NCBI RefSeq assembly: GCF_002994745.2
Contig: NC_037093.1
Coordinates: 68,715,510 to 68,779,509, forward strand
Direction: 5' to 3'
Origin: Rosa chinensis
Lineage: Eukaryota; Streptophyta; Magnoliopsida; Rosales; Rosaceae
Length of the DNA: 64,000 nucleotides
The translations under genes and the position numbers were made by a program. Below the pieces are notes generated by a model, which did not search any database, was not told the origin of the DNA, and saw only the letters and a program-made list of their open reading frames with translations. Shown in pieces: positions 25,901 to 38,953 of this stretch. Position 1 is the stretch's first letter, and every line of letters starts with the position of its first letter.

Positions 25901-28900
25901 CTACATTTGGGAAATGTTGAATTTTCTCCTGGAAAAGAGCACGACTCTTCAGTTCTAAAGGATCAGACATCCAGCTTTCATATGCAGATGGCTGCTAATC
26001 TTTTTATGTAAGTGATTTATGTAGCTTGACTTGAACTTTTATCTTTTCTGAACCGGCATTAGCAGATTGATGGGTAATCTGACTAAATGTGATTGTGGGT
26101 CTTTTCTTTTAGGATGTTATATTGTTCTTTATAGGTAACCCTTGGAATTTAATATTTAATGAGTAGAGTAACTTAATTGTTAAACTTTTTTTTTTTTTTT
26201 GCTATAGGAGCATTCCAAAATATCCAGAACTGTATAATAGGGTGCATTTATTCTTTCATTTTTTAACCTGGCTTCTTTATAAATCAGGTGTGATGAAAAC
26301 CTCTTGTTAGCAACATTATCTACTCGTACAATCCAAACTCGTGAAGGAATTATTATTAAAGCTCTCGACTGCAATGGTGCTGTTTCTAGTAGAGATGCAT
26401 TGGCAAAGACTGTTTATGCACGATTGTTTGACTGGTATGCTTTAACTCCCCCCCTTCAGAGCTGTTCTATTTTTATCTGACTCTTTCTAAAGATTTCTTT
26501 TTCATTTTCCTTGGAATTTGATATTTTCATAGGCTTGTCGAGAAGATTAACAGGTCTGTTGGGCAAGACTTGAATTCCCAAATGCAGATAGGAGTATTGG
26601 ACATTTATGGTTTTGAATGCTTTAAAGACAACAGGTGAGATTGTTAAATCGTCTGTGTTGAAATTTAGTTTATGCCATTACTATGCAATTTTGCTTTACT
26701 GTTGGAGTAGTCATTAAGTGCCAACACAGTTTTGTGTGGTTTATTATCATGGTACATTGGTACTCTGAACATACTTGACATGTCCAGAAGGTTTATGAGC
26801 CTTCACTTCATAAACTTTCATCGAAGGTTGTCTATTAATTGGTGATAGTCACCGACTCATAGTCTTTGCACCTTAATGTTATTCCTTCATCATTTATCAT
26901 CATTATTATAAGAATTGATTGTCATTATGATTGTTCTTTATTCCTTTGATTAATTAAGGTATCTCTCTTCCACAGTTTTGAGCAATTTTGCATTAATTTT
27001 GCAAATGAGAAGCTGCAGCAACATTTTAATGAGGTGTGTGTTTCTGTTTTATGAAATTAATATACTTTTATCTTCTGTTGTTAAGTAAGTTTGTGTTACT
27101 AATAATCCCACTTCTCTCACACTTGCTCCAGCATGTATTCAAGATGGAGCAGGAGGAGTATAGCAAAGAGGAAATCGATTGGAGCTACATTGAATTCATA
27201 GACAACCAAGATGTTCTAGATTTGATTGAGAAGGTTGCCCTTCTGTCTCTCAAGTTTGGTCAATACCTAATTTCTAGCAATTTATACATGGACCTTAATG
27301 TTATCCTACATTGATTTGCAGAAACCTCTTGGGATAATTGCTCTGTTGGATGAAGCTTGGTAATTACACTAAAATTTGGTGCATGTTATACTCTCTTTAG
27401 CGGTTCCATGATTTTTGTCCTTATCCTGATTTTCTTTTCTTTGCAGCATGTTCCCGAAATCAACACACCACACATTTTCAACCAGGTTGTTTCAGAGTTT
27501 CCGGGACCATCCAAGGTGGGAGAAGGCAAAATTTTCGGAGACGGATTTTACCTTGTCCCATTATGCTGGAAAGGTATATTATTTTCATGACCTATTTGTG
27601 CATCTGTTGATCCACATATTTTTACTAACTAGTCTACTAATTCACTACTTCTGTAGGTCACTTATCACACAGATTTCTTTTTGGATAAAAACCGTGATTA
27701 TGTTGTGGTGGATCATTGCAATCTTTTGTCTTCCTCGAAATGCCCCTTTGTTGCTGATCTTTTCTGCTCACTACCTGAAGAATCTTCAAGATCATCGTAC
27801 AAGTTTTCTTCTGTAGCCACTAGATTTAAGGTATATTTAATTTTGGGTGTTTCCTTATTTAACATTCATTGGATGCATGACGTAATAAAAGAAATTAAAT
27901 GGGAGAAGGCTATTACCATAAGAATATTCTCTTTTATTCTCCATATGTGGCTGGCTATAAATTTATTTCAAGAGCTTGCGTCGGATCGATATCTGATTCA
28001 TAATTAGACAGTTTATTGGAGAAACAAATAGTGTTTTGCTGATTTAGTTTTGAAGTGATCTTTTCTCCAACTGACCTACATCCAACAAAATCGATGATAT
28101 ATTAGAGAATAGATGTGTGTGTGTGTGTGTGTGTTTGTTGAAGTGTTCATGCTGCTAATATTTCCTCCATGTTATTTTGGGATTTCCAGCAACAACTTCA
28201 AGCATTGATGGAAACCCTCAATACAACAGAGCCTCATTATGTACGCTGTGTTAAGCCAAACTCATTGAATCGACCGCAGAAATTTGAGAATCTGAGCATC
28301 TTACATCAATTACGTTGTGGGGTTAGTACAATCAAAAACTTTTGTTGGGACTGTTGACATACTTATAGATACCAAAGTTGCCTACATAATATTTTTTAAG
28401 GTTGTACTTTGAAGATTTTTTTGATGGTTTGAAGGATCTTACACTTTAGCGTTTAGGGTTTAGGGAACCAAGAAAAGGGAAAACAAAAATAGAATCAGCT
28501 ATTCTTACATTAATAAAGGAAAATGGTGGTCTCTCTCTCTCTCTCTCTGTGAAGCAAGTGTACCCAAAATTTCATTTCAAGTGTAGTATTTGGCTGCTAC
28601 ATCTACATTATGATGTATCAGATATGACATAGATAAACCATGCAAATTGTTATGATGATTCTTGGTTCAGGGATATGGCAGGGGTTATTATTATTTTCTA
28701 AAGAAAAACGAGCTTGAGCACAGTGTTTGGTTTTTAAAAGGGATTTGGATGTTAATTTAAGATGTTAAGAGCTGGTACAAAAACAGGATGAAACATGGTT
28801 AAGAAAGAAAATATTTAACAAATTTGGTATGTTATTTTATTGTGTTTAATCAAACTGTATCTTAGCGCTTGGACCTGTATGATATGGGTCTTATTATAGC

Positions 28901-31900
28901 TGTTTGGTGTTACGAATCTGTATCTGGGGAACAAGGAACAAATCTATACCAACCAATTAACTATCATGCACTTGTTGTAGTTTCCCCACTCACTGACTTG
29001 GTGCATTTTGTTTTTAATTGATGGCACATTGATAAAGCTGTTTCATCCAATGATTCTCTTATTTGACTTTAGGGTGTTTTAGAGGCTGTTCGGATAAGTC
29101 TGGCAGGTTATCCCACACGTAGAACTTACTCAGAGTTTGTAGATCGTTTTGGATTATTAGCTCCTGAATTAATGGACATAAGGTAGATTCATTCATCTTT
29201 CTTAATGTTTTCTAATGTTCACTTTATTTGTTTTGGTTGTTCCATTTAGACATCCACATAGTCAAAGCTGGATGATTCTATTTATCTGTTTTTGTTTGTT
29301 TTAATTTATAATTTTCTTTTATTCTTCTATTACTTCATTTTTTTATCTTCCAAAAGTTTTTTGCACAATTTTTTTCGCCTTCCCTTATTCTGCATACTAA
29401 TATCGTAAACTTCTTTGATTTATTATGTCTATGTAGCTATGATGAAAAATCTACAACTGAGAAAATTCTGAAGAATTTGAAGCTTGAGAATTTTCAGGTA
29501 CTTGTCCTATAATCATGTATCTAGGCTGTTCTCAATTTATTATTGCTCATGCATGTATTCATTTATGTTTGAAAGCATTGTGAGTGGGCATGTATCTGTA
29601 TGGTGAACACTGTTAATATTTGAAAATTATCATGTGTAGTAAATAATTGACAAGGATCTCTGTTCTTTCTTTTGAAGTTGGGTAGGACCAAAGTGTTTCT
29701 TAGGGCTGGTCAAATTGGTGTTTTGGACTCCAGACGCGCTGAGGTCTTGGAAAATGCTGCAAAGCGTATTCAATGTCAGTTGCGAACATTCGTTGCTCGC
29801 AGGAATTTTGTTTCAACTCGAGCTGCTGCATTAGCACTTCAAGCTTTTTGTAGAGGTTCTTTCGATTGCTTCTGCCAGATTTCATCAGAAATGCAAAATC
29901 TTATTCTTCCTGTCACTTTATTGAGATTTTTTATATATTGATTTTCTATTCTTTTTCTGTTTTTAATGTTTGCAGGATTCCTTGCTAGAGCACTTTATGC
30001 TTTAAAACGAGAGACAGCTGCTGCTATTTTCATACAGAAACATGTCCGAAGGTGGCTATTGAGGCATGCGTATGTTGAATTATATTCAGCTGCTGTTACC
30101 ATACAGTCCAATATTCGTGGTTTTTCAACCCGCCAAAGATTTGTGCATGGAAAAAAACATAAAGCTGCAACTATGATACAGGTAAACAAATTTCCTGTGT
30201 TATAATTTGCCTTGTGCAGAGTAGTAATATTATTTAAGGTTGTGAAAGTGGCGTTATAAGTGCAGCCTCTGCAATGTTTGGTGTGCTTTTAATCTTTGGT
30301 GCACTTGTCTTGGGTTGGGGGAAAATTGTTAGTAATAGCAGCATGCTGTTACTTATAGAGTTGTGTTCTATTCATACATTCATATATGTCTTCTGTGTAA
30401 TGTCATCTGGCTGGCTTCTGCTTCATATGCCATCATAGCTTGGTTTTATTTTGACATAATATAAATTTGTTAGGCTCGGTGGAGGATGCGCAAGGTTCGC
30501 TCAGCTTTCCAACACCATCAAGCTTCTATTGTAGCAATACAATGTCTTTGGAGGCGGAAGTTGGCTAAGAGAGAGCTTCGAAAGCTTAAACAGGTGAGTG
30601 AAATTACATTGCTTCTCTTACATACAAATATGCATAAAAGGTATCTAATGCAGCAGCCACAATTTGGTTAGAAAAGAAATATCCTCTTTGGAAGCCGAAG
30701 ACTGAGCCCCTTTTTTGGTCCAAAGGGAAGTCTCGGTGGTAGTTTAAGGGTCTTGCAAGTCATTTTTCAGTTATATGAAGAGTATTTATGAGTCTAGTAA
30801 TTCAGAGTGTATTTAAGTATTAAGGTGAGTACTCAAGAGTCTTGAGTGTGTCTTTATGTCTATTTAAGTCTATTTATGTCTTTTATTTAAGGGTCTTATT
30901 ATTATTAAGTCTTTAATTGAGTCTTCTGGTGTTCTAGGAGTCAAAGGGTAATGTATTTTAAGCTTGTAAATATGGCTACCTATTGTAAACCCAAATCAGA
31001 TTGGAATGAAATAAACTCAAGTTGTTGAAAGGGTTGGTGCCTGGTTTTCTCCCTAACCTCCCTCGACTATTTTTCCCTTGTACAGCTAGAAACCCTCCGT
31101 TTCTTCTAAAACCTTTCTGCTCTCTTAATCTCTCGACATTCCCCAACCCACCATAATCATACTTTCACCAACTGTTGCTCTGTTCTGCATCAGTATCGCA
31201 ACACCATTAATTTTTCATTTACTATTTGCAGCTGGCAAATGAAAGTGGTGCCTTACGTTTAGCTAAGACTAAACTTGAGAAGCAATTGGAAGATCTCACT
31301 TGGCGATTGCAGCTTGAGAAAAGAATGCGGGTATATTTTTCTTCTGTGCAAATTGTTCATTCCAATACTTCGTGTAGTACTGGCAATGAAGGTACTTTTT
31401 ACCTTAAAAAATGTTGGAAGGCGCTGTTTTTCGTATAAACAATTAGTATTATCTTGACTCTGTCTCACCCAAATTTAACTATATGACAAACTACTGTGCT
31501 CATATGGATACTTGAAGTTCCTTTCTTATTGCAAGCTTTATGGAATGCAGGTTTCTAATGAAGAAGCTAAGTCAGCAGAAATTTTAAGGCTTCAGACAGT
31601 GGTGGAATCTTTGAACCTTGAGTTAGAGGCATCAAACCTGGCAACAATTAATGAGTGCAACAAGAATGCAGTGCTACAGAATCAATTGGAACTGTCAGGG
31701 AAAGAAAAATCTTCTTTGGAAAGAGAACTCAAGGATATGGCTGAATTGAGAAAGGAAAATGCACTTTTAAAAGTGAGGGATGCGATGCTTATTGAATTTT
31801 ATTTTTTGAAAATTTTCTAGTTTAATTAGATAATTGAAATTATGAAACATGAACTACTCTGTGGATGCTTAAACCTCCTTGCTTAACTTCTTCCTGTTAA

Positions 31901-34900
31901 AAATTTGATCACAGAGCATTTTGGACCATTTTATGGGTTTGCAGTGTGTATTCCTTGAAAAATTGCTTAACTATTTTGTTTGCAGAGTTCTTTGGATGCT
32001 TTGGATAAGAAGAATTCTGATATGGAGAATGAGCTTTGCAAGGCTCAGAAAAACAGTAATGACACCATTCAAAAGCTGCAGGAATTTGAACACAAGTGTT
32101 ATGATCTCCAACAGAATGTAAACAGGTGTTTTTTTAGAAATTCATGACTTACTCCAATTCTTCTCATTATGTATATAATTCTAGATATTGATTTTAAATA
32201 TGTATTTTTCTGTAAATATATTTTTTTCTTTTCAGTTTCTGCATCTGTTATGCTCTTATATCTTAATTTGTGCTTACTAATTTTTTTAATTTACAGTCTT
32301 AAGGAGAAACTCTCGGTTTTAGAGGATGAGAATCACATCATGCGACAAAAATCCCTTGCTGTGTCTCCAAAGAGCAATCGACGTGGTTATGAAAAGGCAT
32401 CAGTTCCCGAGGTAATATATGCAGATTAAATGTTTTCACCTACAGAACTTTCTTTTTTCTAAGTGCCTGCATTGCAAACATCCCATTATTTTCAATTTCT
32501 CCTTGTAAACACTACAATGATTGGAATTGCCAGCATCCCACTGTTTAAGTTTTGAGAACAGTGGCAAAATAATGAACTTATCATTTGCTTACCTATATTT
32601 TCTGTCTTGTCACTAGTGTGCAACTTTTGTCCATAAGATTTTCTCTTGGTAGTAAAGTGCTTTTTCATTTGTATATTAGAGCCATGAGTTTTTCTAAGAT
32701 TATTGTTTTTAAATGGTAACAGAAGAACTCTGGTGCACTTGTTCCCCACACTGATCGAAAGCCTGAATTTGTAAGACATGATATCTCTCTCCCAATCTCT
32801 CTCTCTCTAATTGTTGTAACAAACATCTTTCTTCTAAATGTATGATATATCTGATGCAGGAGTCACCCACACCTTCAAAACTTATAACACCCTTTTCACA
32901 TGGCCTGTCCGAATCACGGCGAACAAAGTTAGCAGTGGAGAGGCACCAGGTTGTAACTCTTATTGTTTCTTGGGCCTGATATTCATCTTTTGGAATTCAC
33001 GGTCATCTTGTTACTGATTGTAATTAGCGTTATCTTCAATACTGTAATTGTGTTTAGCACCTTGCTTTGATGTGTACAGGAGAACTATGAATTCCTATCA
33101 AGGTGTATTAAAGAGGATATTGGGTTTAAAGACAGTAAACCATCGGCGGCTTGTATCATATACAAATGCCTTCTTCAGTGGCATGCTTTTGAGTCTGAGC
33201 GGACAGTTATTTTTGATCATATAATTGAGGGGATAAATGATGTTCTGAGGGTAACTATCTTCTATCTAGTTAATTTGTGCTTATGTTTTGGATGTTTTCT
33301 CATACCTGAAATACATAACGTTCGAGAACTTCAATTTTTGTTATTTTTATTGTTTCAGGTTGGGGATGAGAACATTACCTTGCCATATTGGCTATCCAAT
33401 GCCTCAGCACTTCTATGTCTACTGCAGAGGAATTTAAGACCAAATGGTTTCCCAGCAACTCAGCGTTCAGCTGGGTCTTCCAGTTTAGCTCTTAGGATTG
33501 CGCATGTAAGTTGCAATTAAATGTGGGCTCACTGAATTTTTCGTTGTTCATTTAATCTCGTTGGTAAATTTCATATTGCATTTTCACAGGGACTGACATC
33601 ACCATTTAAACAAGGAGATGGTATGTCACATTTAGAAGCAAGATATCCAGCTATACTGTTCAAACAACAGCTTACTGCTTGTGTAGAAAAAATATTTGGC
33701 TTGATGCGTGACAGTTTGAAGAAGGAGTTGGCTCCACTATTGGGATCATGCATTCAGGTGACTTGGGCTAATCTGTTTCTAATTCAAATTATAGGGGCAT
33801 AATCACTGTATTCATTTTATTTTTCTATTGTTAGCACCAGTCCAGAATCTATATCCATGTTTAGTGTGCTCATTCAGTGGTACAGTGGTTTTGTCTTTTT
33901 TTATTTTTGATCCTTGGCTATTCATATTATTTGTTAGGCACCCAAAGCTGCACGAGTTCATGCTGGGAAGTCTAGATCACCTGGTAATGCTCCTCAACAA
34001 TTGACTGGGAGTCAGTGGGACAACATAATCAAGTTTCTGGATAACCTTATGATTCGATTACGTGGAAATCATGTATGTGGGCTAGATTTTTCTCATTCAT
34101 TTATATAGCACTTTTGTTGCTTTGAATCTATATATCTCATGCTTTACCACTTTTTCTCATTCATGTTAACCCAAGCTATATATAGAGTTGAGTAAGACTT
34201 GCTAGTCATCAGATGATTTTATTGATATATGTCATCTATGATGGAGTCAACTCTTTATTGTTTACGCGCCAAGTTTAGGGTCCTATCATATGTCATCTAA
34301 TTGTTGTTGAAGAAGCTTAAAAAATATTTGCTGCACCCTTGATGAGTGAAACACCAGGTTTTACTCCTGGGCGTGAGTGTTTAAAAGTTGCAATTGAATG
34401 CTGTTTCGTTTTGACCTTTTATTTTGATTCTGACCTAAGCGTTATACTTTATTCAGGTACCTTCATTTTTCATTCGTAAGCTAATTACACAGGTCTTTTC
34501 GTTCATCAATATGTCACTTTTCAACAGGCAAGAGTTTACTGCTATTTCTGTTTTTATATTGCTTGTTTAGTTAATTTCCAATGATTTATTGATTCCTCCT
34601 TTTTTCCCTTGGTAGTCTGCTTCTGCGACGTGAGTGTTGCACATTTTCGAATGGAGAATATGTAAAATCAGGTCTAGCTGAACTGGAGAAGTGGATTGTC
34701 AACACAGGGGATGAGGCAAGTAAAATTCCATGTTGCAAGAATTTTCTGTTTAAGTAGTTTATACTTTGCTCTGAATCTTCGATCGGTGTAGTTTGTAGGA
34801 ACCTCCTGGCACGAGCTAAATTATATTAGGCAAGCTGTTGGTTTTCTGGTATATGAGCTAAAACTTTTCCTTTGACATATTAAAATCCATGATCTATCAG

Positions 34901-35827
34901 AATTCAGGAACCTTTTCTGCTTGTTGCAATTGGTATAGGTGATTCATCAGAAGAGGAGAAAATCTCTGGATGAGATTAGGCAGGACCTTTGTCCGGTATG
35001 ATTCTTTTGCTTGTGAATGTCTCAATTTTATGCTGTCCTATCATTCTCAGTGTGGACAACCTTCAAACTCACAAACTGAACGTATCGTGGTGGTGATCAT
35101 TGTACAGGCATTGACAATTAGGCAAATCTATCGAATTAGTACCATGTACTGGGATGACAAATATGGCACACAGAGTGTGTCCAATGAGGCATGTTTGCAT
35201 ACTTGGTTCCTTGTTTCATAAATCTGTGATTATGGACCCATTTTTATTTCTCTCTTTTAACATTATCTTGCTGCTGGCAGGTGGTTGCCCAAATGAGGGA
35301 GCTTTTGAACAAGGACAACCAGAATCTAACCTCCAATTCATTCCTATTGGATGATGATCTAAGGTAATCTGCTTTGCATTGGGATATTGGGTGTAATTAT
35401 GTTCACAACAAAATCATGCTTCCTGTACGATTCAAAATCGAATGGCAGAACTTTTTACCTTAAATATTTTTCTCCTTGAACATTTTTAAACCATGGGCAT
35501 GAAGCTGATTTTACATACACTTGCTTCACATTTGGGTTTTTGCCATCTTAAGTTAGAACTGGATCCTTTTGACTTTCTGAATTTCTCATCTTACTTTGCA
35601 TGCATTGCAGATGCTTTTCTTCTTGTCTCTCATATTTTGGTTTTCTAAACTTTTGATTTTCTAATTGCAGCATTCCATTCTCTACGGAAGATATTGACAA
35701 GGCAATCCCGCTTATTGATCCTTCAGATATCGAAATTCCATCTTCCTTGTCTGGTTATTCTTGTGTTCAGTTTCTTGTCCAGCACCAGAATGAAATAGTC
35801 CGTTCGTCCCAAGTAGTTGCTGCATAA
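22978..35827 (+). CDS. XI-I: Class XI myosin heavy chain, XI-I type
   Basis: About 38 exons, from 22978-23097 and 23185-23331 to 35670-35827, encode a protein of roughly 1,500 residues. In order it has the SH3-like N terminus ([15 protein letters not shown]), the motor with P-loop GESGAGKT (153-160), [24 protein letters not shown] and the converter ([11 protein letters not shown]), then about six IQ motifs from exon 29678 on. A coiled coil follows (about 31232-32411), and last comes a dilute/globular tail ([54 protein letters not shown] in exons 33359-35363). Known role: a slow class XI myosin that links to WIT proteins on the outer nuclear envelope and controls nuclear shape and movement. 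The motor and tail agree with Arabidopsis XI-I across their length. Exon 1 starts at the only suitable ATG. The gene is intact, with introns up to about 750 bases. Confidence 0.94.
28114..28134. repeat. (GT)n microsatellite in an XI-I intron
   Basis: An uninterrupted GT run of about ten units in the intron before the exon starting at 28190. A CT run of similar length lies at about 28531-28548 in the next intron. Confidence 0.85.
30660..31200. mobile_element. Possible solo-LTR-like insertion in an XI-I intron
   Basis: This 638-base intron (between exons ending 30593 and starting 31232) contains a block with repeated TATTTAAGTCTATTTATGTC-type phrases, then TGTAAATATGGC and GAATGAAATAAAC. That order resembles the promoter and poly(A) regions of Copia long terminal repeats in other plants. 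I could not fix TG...CA ends or a 5-base target duplication, and no internal retroelement domain is present, so the call is tentative. Confidence 0.25.
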
Positions 35828-36652
35828 GCTTGTTCTGAATTTGATGAGTAAAACAGTGCTTCCTTTGAAGTTATAAGGTGTAGGGAACAGTGGCTTCTCT
35901 CCTCCCAGACAAGACATGGAGCAGTAGTCATCTAAGTATTAGTGGCTTCTCTCCACCCAGACAAGACTTGGAGCAGTAGTCATCTAAATATTAGAGGGTG
36001 ACTCCGTTCATTGCTCTAATTTGTTATTAGTGTTCCGGGGGTTCATCAGGCCTGATGAATTCATTTCCCTTCAATCATTTGTAGGTTTAGGACTGGTTGA
36101 TTGAAATTAGGTTGAATTATATCTTATTAGGTTCTTTATTCTTTTTTTTTTTCCTTTGTTTTTGGGGGGAGGGTTGTGGATAGTTGAACTTCGCCTAAGG
36201 TGACACTTTGTACCCTTGGAATCTGGTTCATGTTGTATTATAGTGTCAATGTAAATTCTTTTGTACATTTAGCGGTGGCCATTGAGGAATTTGATTCATT
36301 GTTGTGATACATGAACTGGAATTTTAACTAGTCTTTTATAGCATTACTTTGGAAAACCATCATTAGATTGTAACCAAAAAGGAAAGAAAACCAGCATAAG
36401 ATATGTGTAATAGAAGATGAGGTTTCTGGCACTGGCATCAAAGCATCAAACCACCGATATTGGCACTTCATATTTGTAACAATATACATGGATTGCATAT
36501 TCTTCCCTGTGGGTTTTACTAGTTAAGTATATGTACAAACTAACAATGAAAGTTCTAGGGTTACATTTTCAAACAAGATTAGATCAGATACTACTCAACT
36601 CTAAAGCAAACGATGCTTTGTGATATGGGCAAGAACGGTGTGGCGTTTCAAG
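35828..36652. other. Convergent 3' region between XI-I and the OXS3-like gene
   Basis: The two genes converge here. The first part is the probable XI-I 3' untranslated region and holds a tandem duplication (listed separately). The rest is AT-rich with no coding signal. Confidence 0.6.
35889..35992. repeat. 52-base tandem duplication in the XI-I 3' UTR
   Basis: Two adjacent 52-base copies (35889-35940 and 35941-35992) start AGTGGCTTCTCTCC and end in AGCAGTAGTCATCTAA plus a few bases, differing at three positions. They begin about 60 bases after the myosin stop codon, so they are probably transcribed. Confidence 0.9.
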
Positions 36653-37784
36653 TCAGGGCTGCAAATTTGGTTTTGAAGGAAAGAAGCGAGAAGTGGTATT
36701 TACAGCTGCAGAAGTGGCACATTCTTGCAAATCAGCCAAGGATAATGATCGCCAAGCAACGTGATTTCCGAGTTTATTGAAGGATGGAGGAGTAAGGGAG
36801 CTTGAATTGGAATCACCACTTGTACTGGGACTGGTTTCCGAGCTGCACATTGCCACGGCCAAAGCCAAGGTGCTTTGACTTGCGGTGATTGTTCTCTTTG
36901 AGGAGGACTTTGATATCCCACCCCTACAACTCAGTGGGGAATTCCGATTCTTGTCCCAGAAGAGATTCGAAGCGAGCAGGTTCCTGCGTTTCCTGGTATA
37001 GGCATTATCTGGCTTCGCAATCTCTTTAATGGAGGAAGAAGTTGAAACATCTGCCAGACTCGTGAAGGACTTGGATTTGTAGTTATAGAACTTGGAGATG
37101 CCTCTCCTGCAAAACCACCATTTAGTCATATGAATATCAATCAATAGGGCACTCATCCAACCAAGATAGTAGTAATTGATTTGCAATATATTGATCACCA
37201 TGTGCTTTGGTATACAAAATCAACAATCTAGCTATCAACTACGAACAGATTCCTAGCGAAAAAGTCCTTTATCTTCAACCATAATCTCAACAAAATCGAA
37301 AAATGTGTAGATTCTTGTGGAACACTACAGCCTATTTGCCTTCAAAGTTCAAATTAATGTTCACAAATATTTAATTTAGAACAACAATACATAACGACAC
37401 GAATTTTCTACCCCATGATTCAAGGAAAAATGATATAAAACAAAACAAAAATCGCAGAAAAAGAAAATGGAAGTTCGGTTCTAACCTGATAGGCAAAACC
37501 TCCTCCAAAGCCTCCATCATATCCAAAGGACCATTATACGAGCTCTGAGCCTCGTCATTTTCCTCGTCGCCTTCGTCCGACAACCCGTCGCTGTTCTTCC
37601 CAATCGACGTCGACGAGGAAGACGCAACGGCCGGAGCTCTATCCTCTCCCGGCGACGACTCGAATATCAAGCCAAAAGACATGGCCCCACCGTGCATGAA
37701 GCCAGACGAGGGCGCGACATCACCGATCCTATCCAATGCGATCGACATGAATGAATGCAAATCCGAATCCAAATCCGAATCCAA
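36653..37784 (-). CDS. OXIDATIVE STRESS 3 (OXS3)-like protein
   Basis: Two exons (37784-37486 and 37106-36653) give 250 residues. The N-terminal half is acidic and Ser-rich (DEGDEENDE near 70-78). The conserved core straddles the splice site: MEALEEVLPIR (90-100) followed by RGISKFYNYKSKSFTSLADV (101-120), then KPDNAYTRKRRNLLA. The C-terminal half is Ser-rich, with SFNKLGNHVAWRSLSLADLQ near the end. This is the signature of the OXS3/O3L family, small nuclear proteins linked to heavy-metal and oxidative stress tolerance and reported to associate with histone H2A.X or regulate ABA-responsive genes. No enzyme domain is visible. It probably corresponds to the Arabidopsis family member next to PAA2, not to OXS3 itself. 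The start is the first ATG after an AT-rich leader containing TATATAAAC. Confidence 0.85.
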
Positions 37785-37897
37785 ATCCAGGCAAATAAGG
37801 TTTGGTTGTGAATATATATAAACTACCGAGAGAAATGAGAAGCAGATCCAGAGAGAGCAACCTACATTGTCCTTATCTATCTATCTATTTAATCCAC

Positions 37898-37902
<5 letters not shown>

Positions 37903-37942
<40 letters not shown>
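37903..37942. repeat. (TA)n microsatellite
   Basis: About 20 TA units lie roughly 120 bases upstream of the OXS3-like gene start, close to its probable promoter. Confidence 0.9.
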
Positions 37943-37944
<2 letters not shown>

Positions 37945-38733
37945 TACTGTAATTACTTAATCTATTTATAGCTAAGATGATTAAGATTAAGTGGCTAGGC
38001 CATTGATTATAGAGTTGATTAGAGGATAATGCACCTGGAAATAATAATATTTTATTTTTATTTTGGTAGCTGTTAAAGCCAGAACACTCGGCCTTATCCT
38101 CATTACGAGAAAGCGTCCCATTACCAACTGGATGTACGTCCCACTACTTATCACGAGCTGTTATCATCTGCTTCGCAACCTCATTCTACTCATAACGGCT
38201 TTCTTTTTTCCTGTTTTTATTTTTAGCTGTTTCTATAAAAATCAGCACAACGACAAATAACGATCTGGATATAATGTAAATAATGGTCTGACTACTTCTA
38301 CAGATAAACAGAAAAATGTAAGATACTTCGTTCTGGTTATTTTTACAGATAAACATAAGCATAAAAATACAAGAAACTTCAGACGTTTTAAATAATAACC
38401 TCGTAATCAATCTAAATAGAATGTAAATAACGACACTATTTATTTACACGCTTATGATAATAATAATTTTTTTTTTTTTAAGAAATAATTAGTTCTAAAT
38501 TCACATAATCAAGTTCGTAGTAGTCATCATTCGCTGAGTGATAAGTCCATAATTTGTAATTTATTTGTAATTCTTAATTAGAAGAATATATGATTCATTT
38601 TGTGCATAGGACTTTTGTAGCCAAAAAAGATCGTGCCACGACTTTTTTCTAATGGGTTGAGAAATTGAGTCCACCAAAGTGAAGAGGTAGGTGATCACAA
38701 CCAAATCCCATGTTTTTTATAAATTCAGGGGCG

Positions 38734-38953
38734 TTATTCCGAAATACCTGCTCGAACTGCCAACAGTTTTTGGTGAGGAACTATTTTGCCACGTGGAACC
38801 TATAATTAAGCACCCACGTTGAGAAATGAGGTCGGTTCTGGTCGGGTGGATAACGTGGCAATAAGAAAGGTCACTGATCCTCGTGAATGGTGAGGCTTAT
38901 CCAAAATGAGTAGGACCCAACAAGGTAAACCAGCCTTACGGTATTTCGGATAA
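38734..38953. mobile_element. Possible small inverted-repeat element (MITE-like) carrying a G-box
   Basis: The left arm TTATTCCGAAATACC and the reverse complement of the right arm, CTTATCCGAAATACC, match over about 14 bases, about 220 bases apart. A second inner inverted pair, TTGCCACGTGG against AACGTGGCAA, is nested inside. The inner left arm contains a perfect G-box core at 38790-38795. No clear target-site duplication was found, so the ends are provisional. Confidence 0.35.

Noticed and set aside
28470..28490. Two copies of a TTTAGGG-like heptamer in a myosin intron.
   Set aside because: Two units are too few to call an interstitial telomeric repeat.
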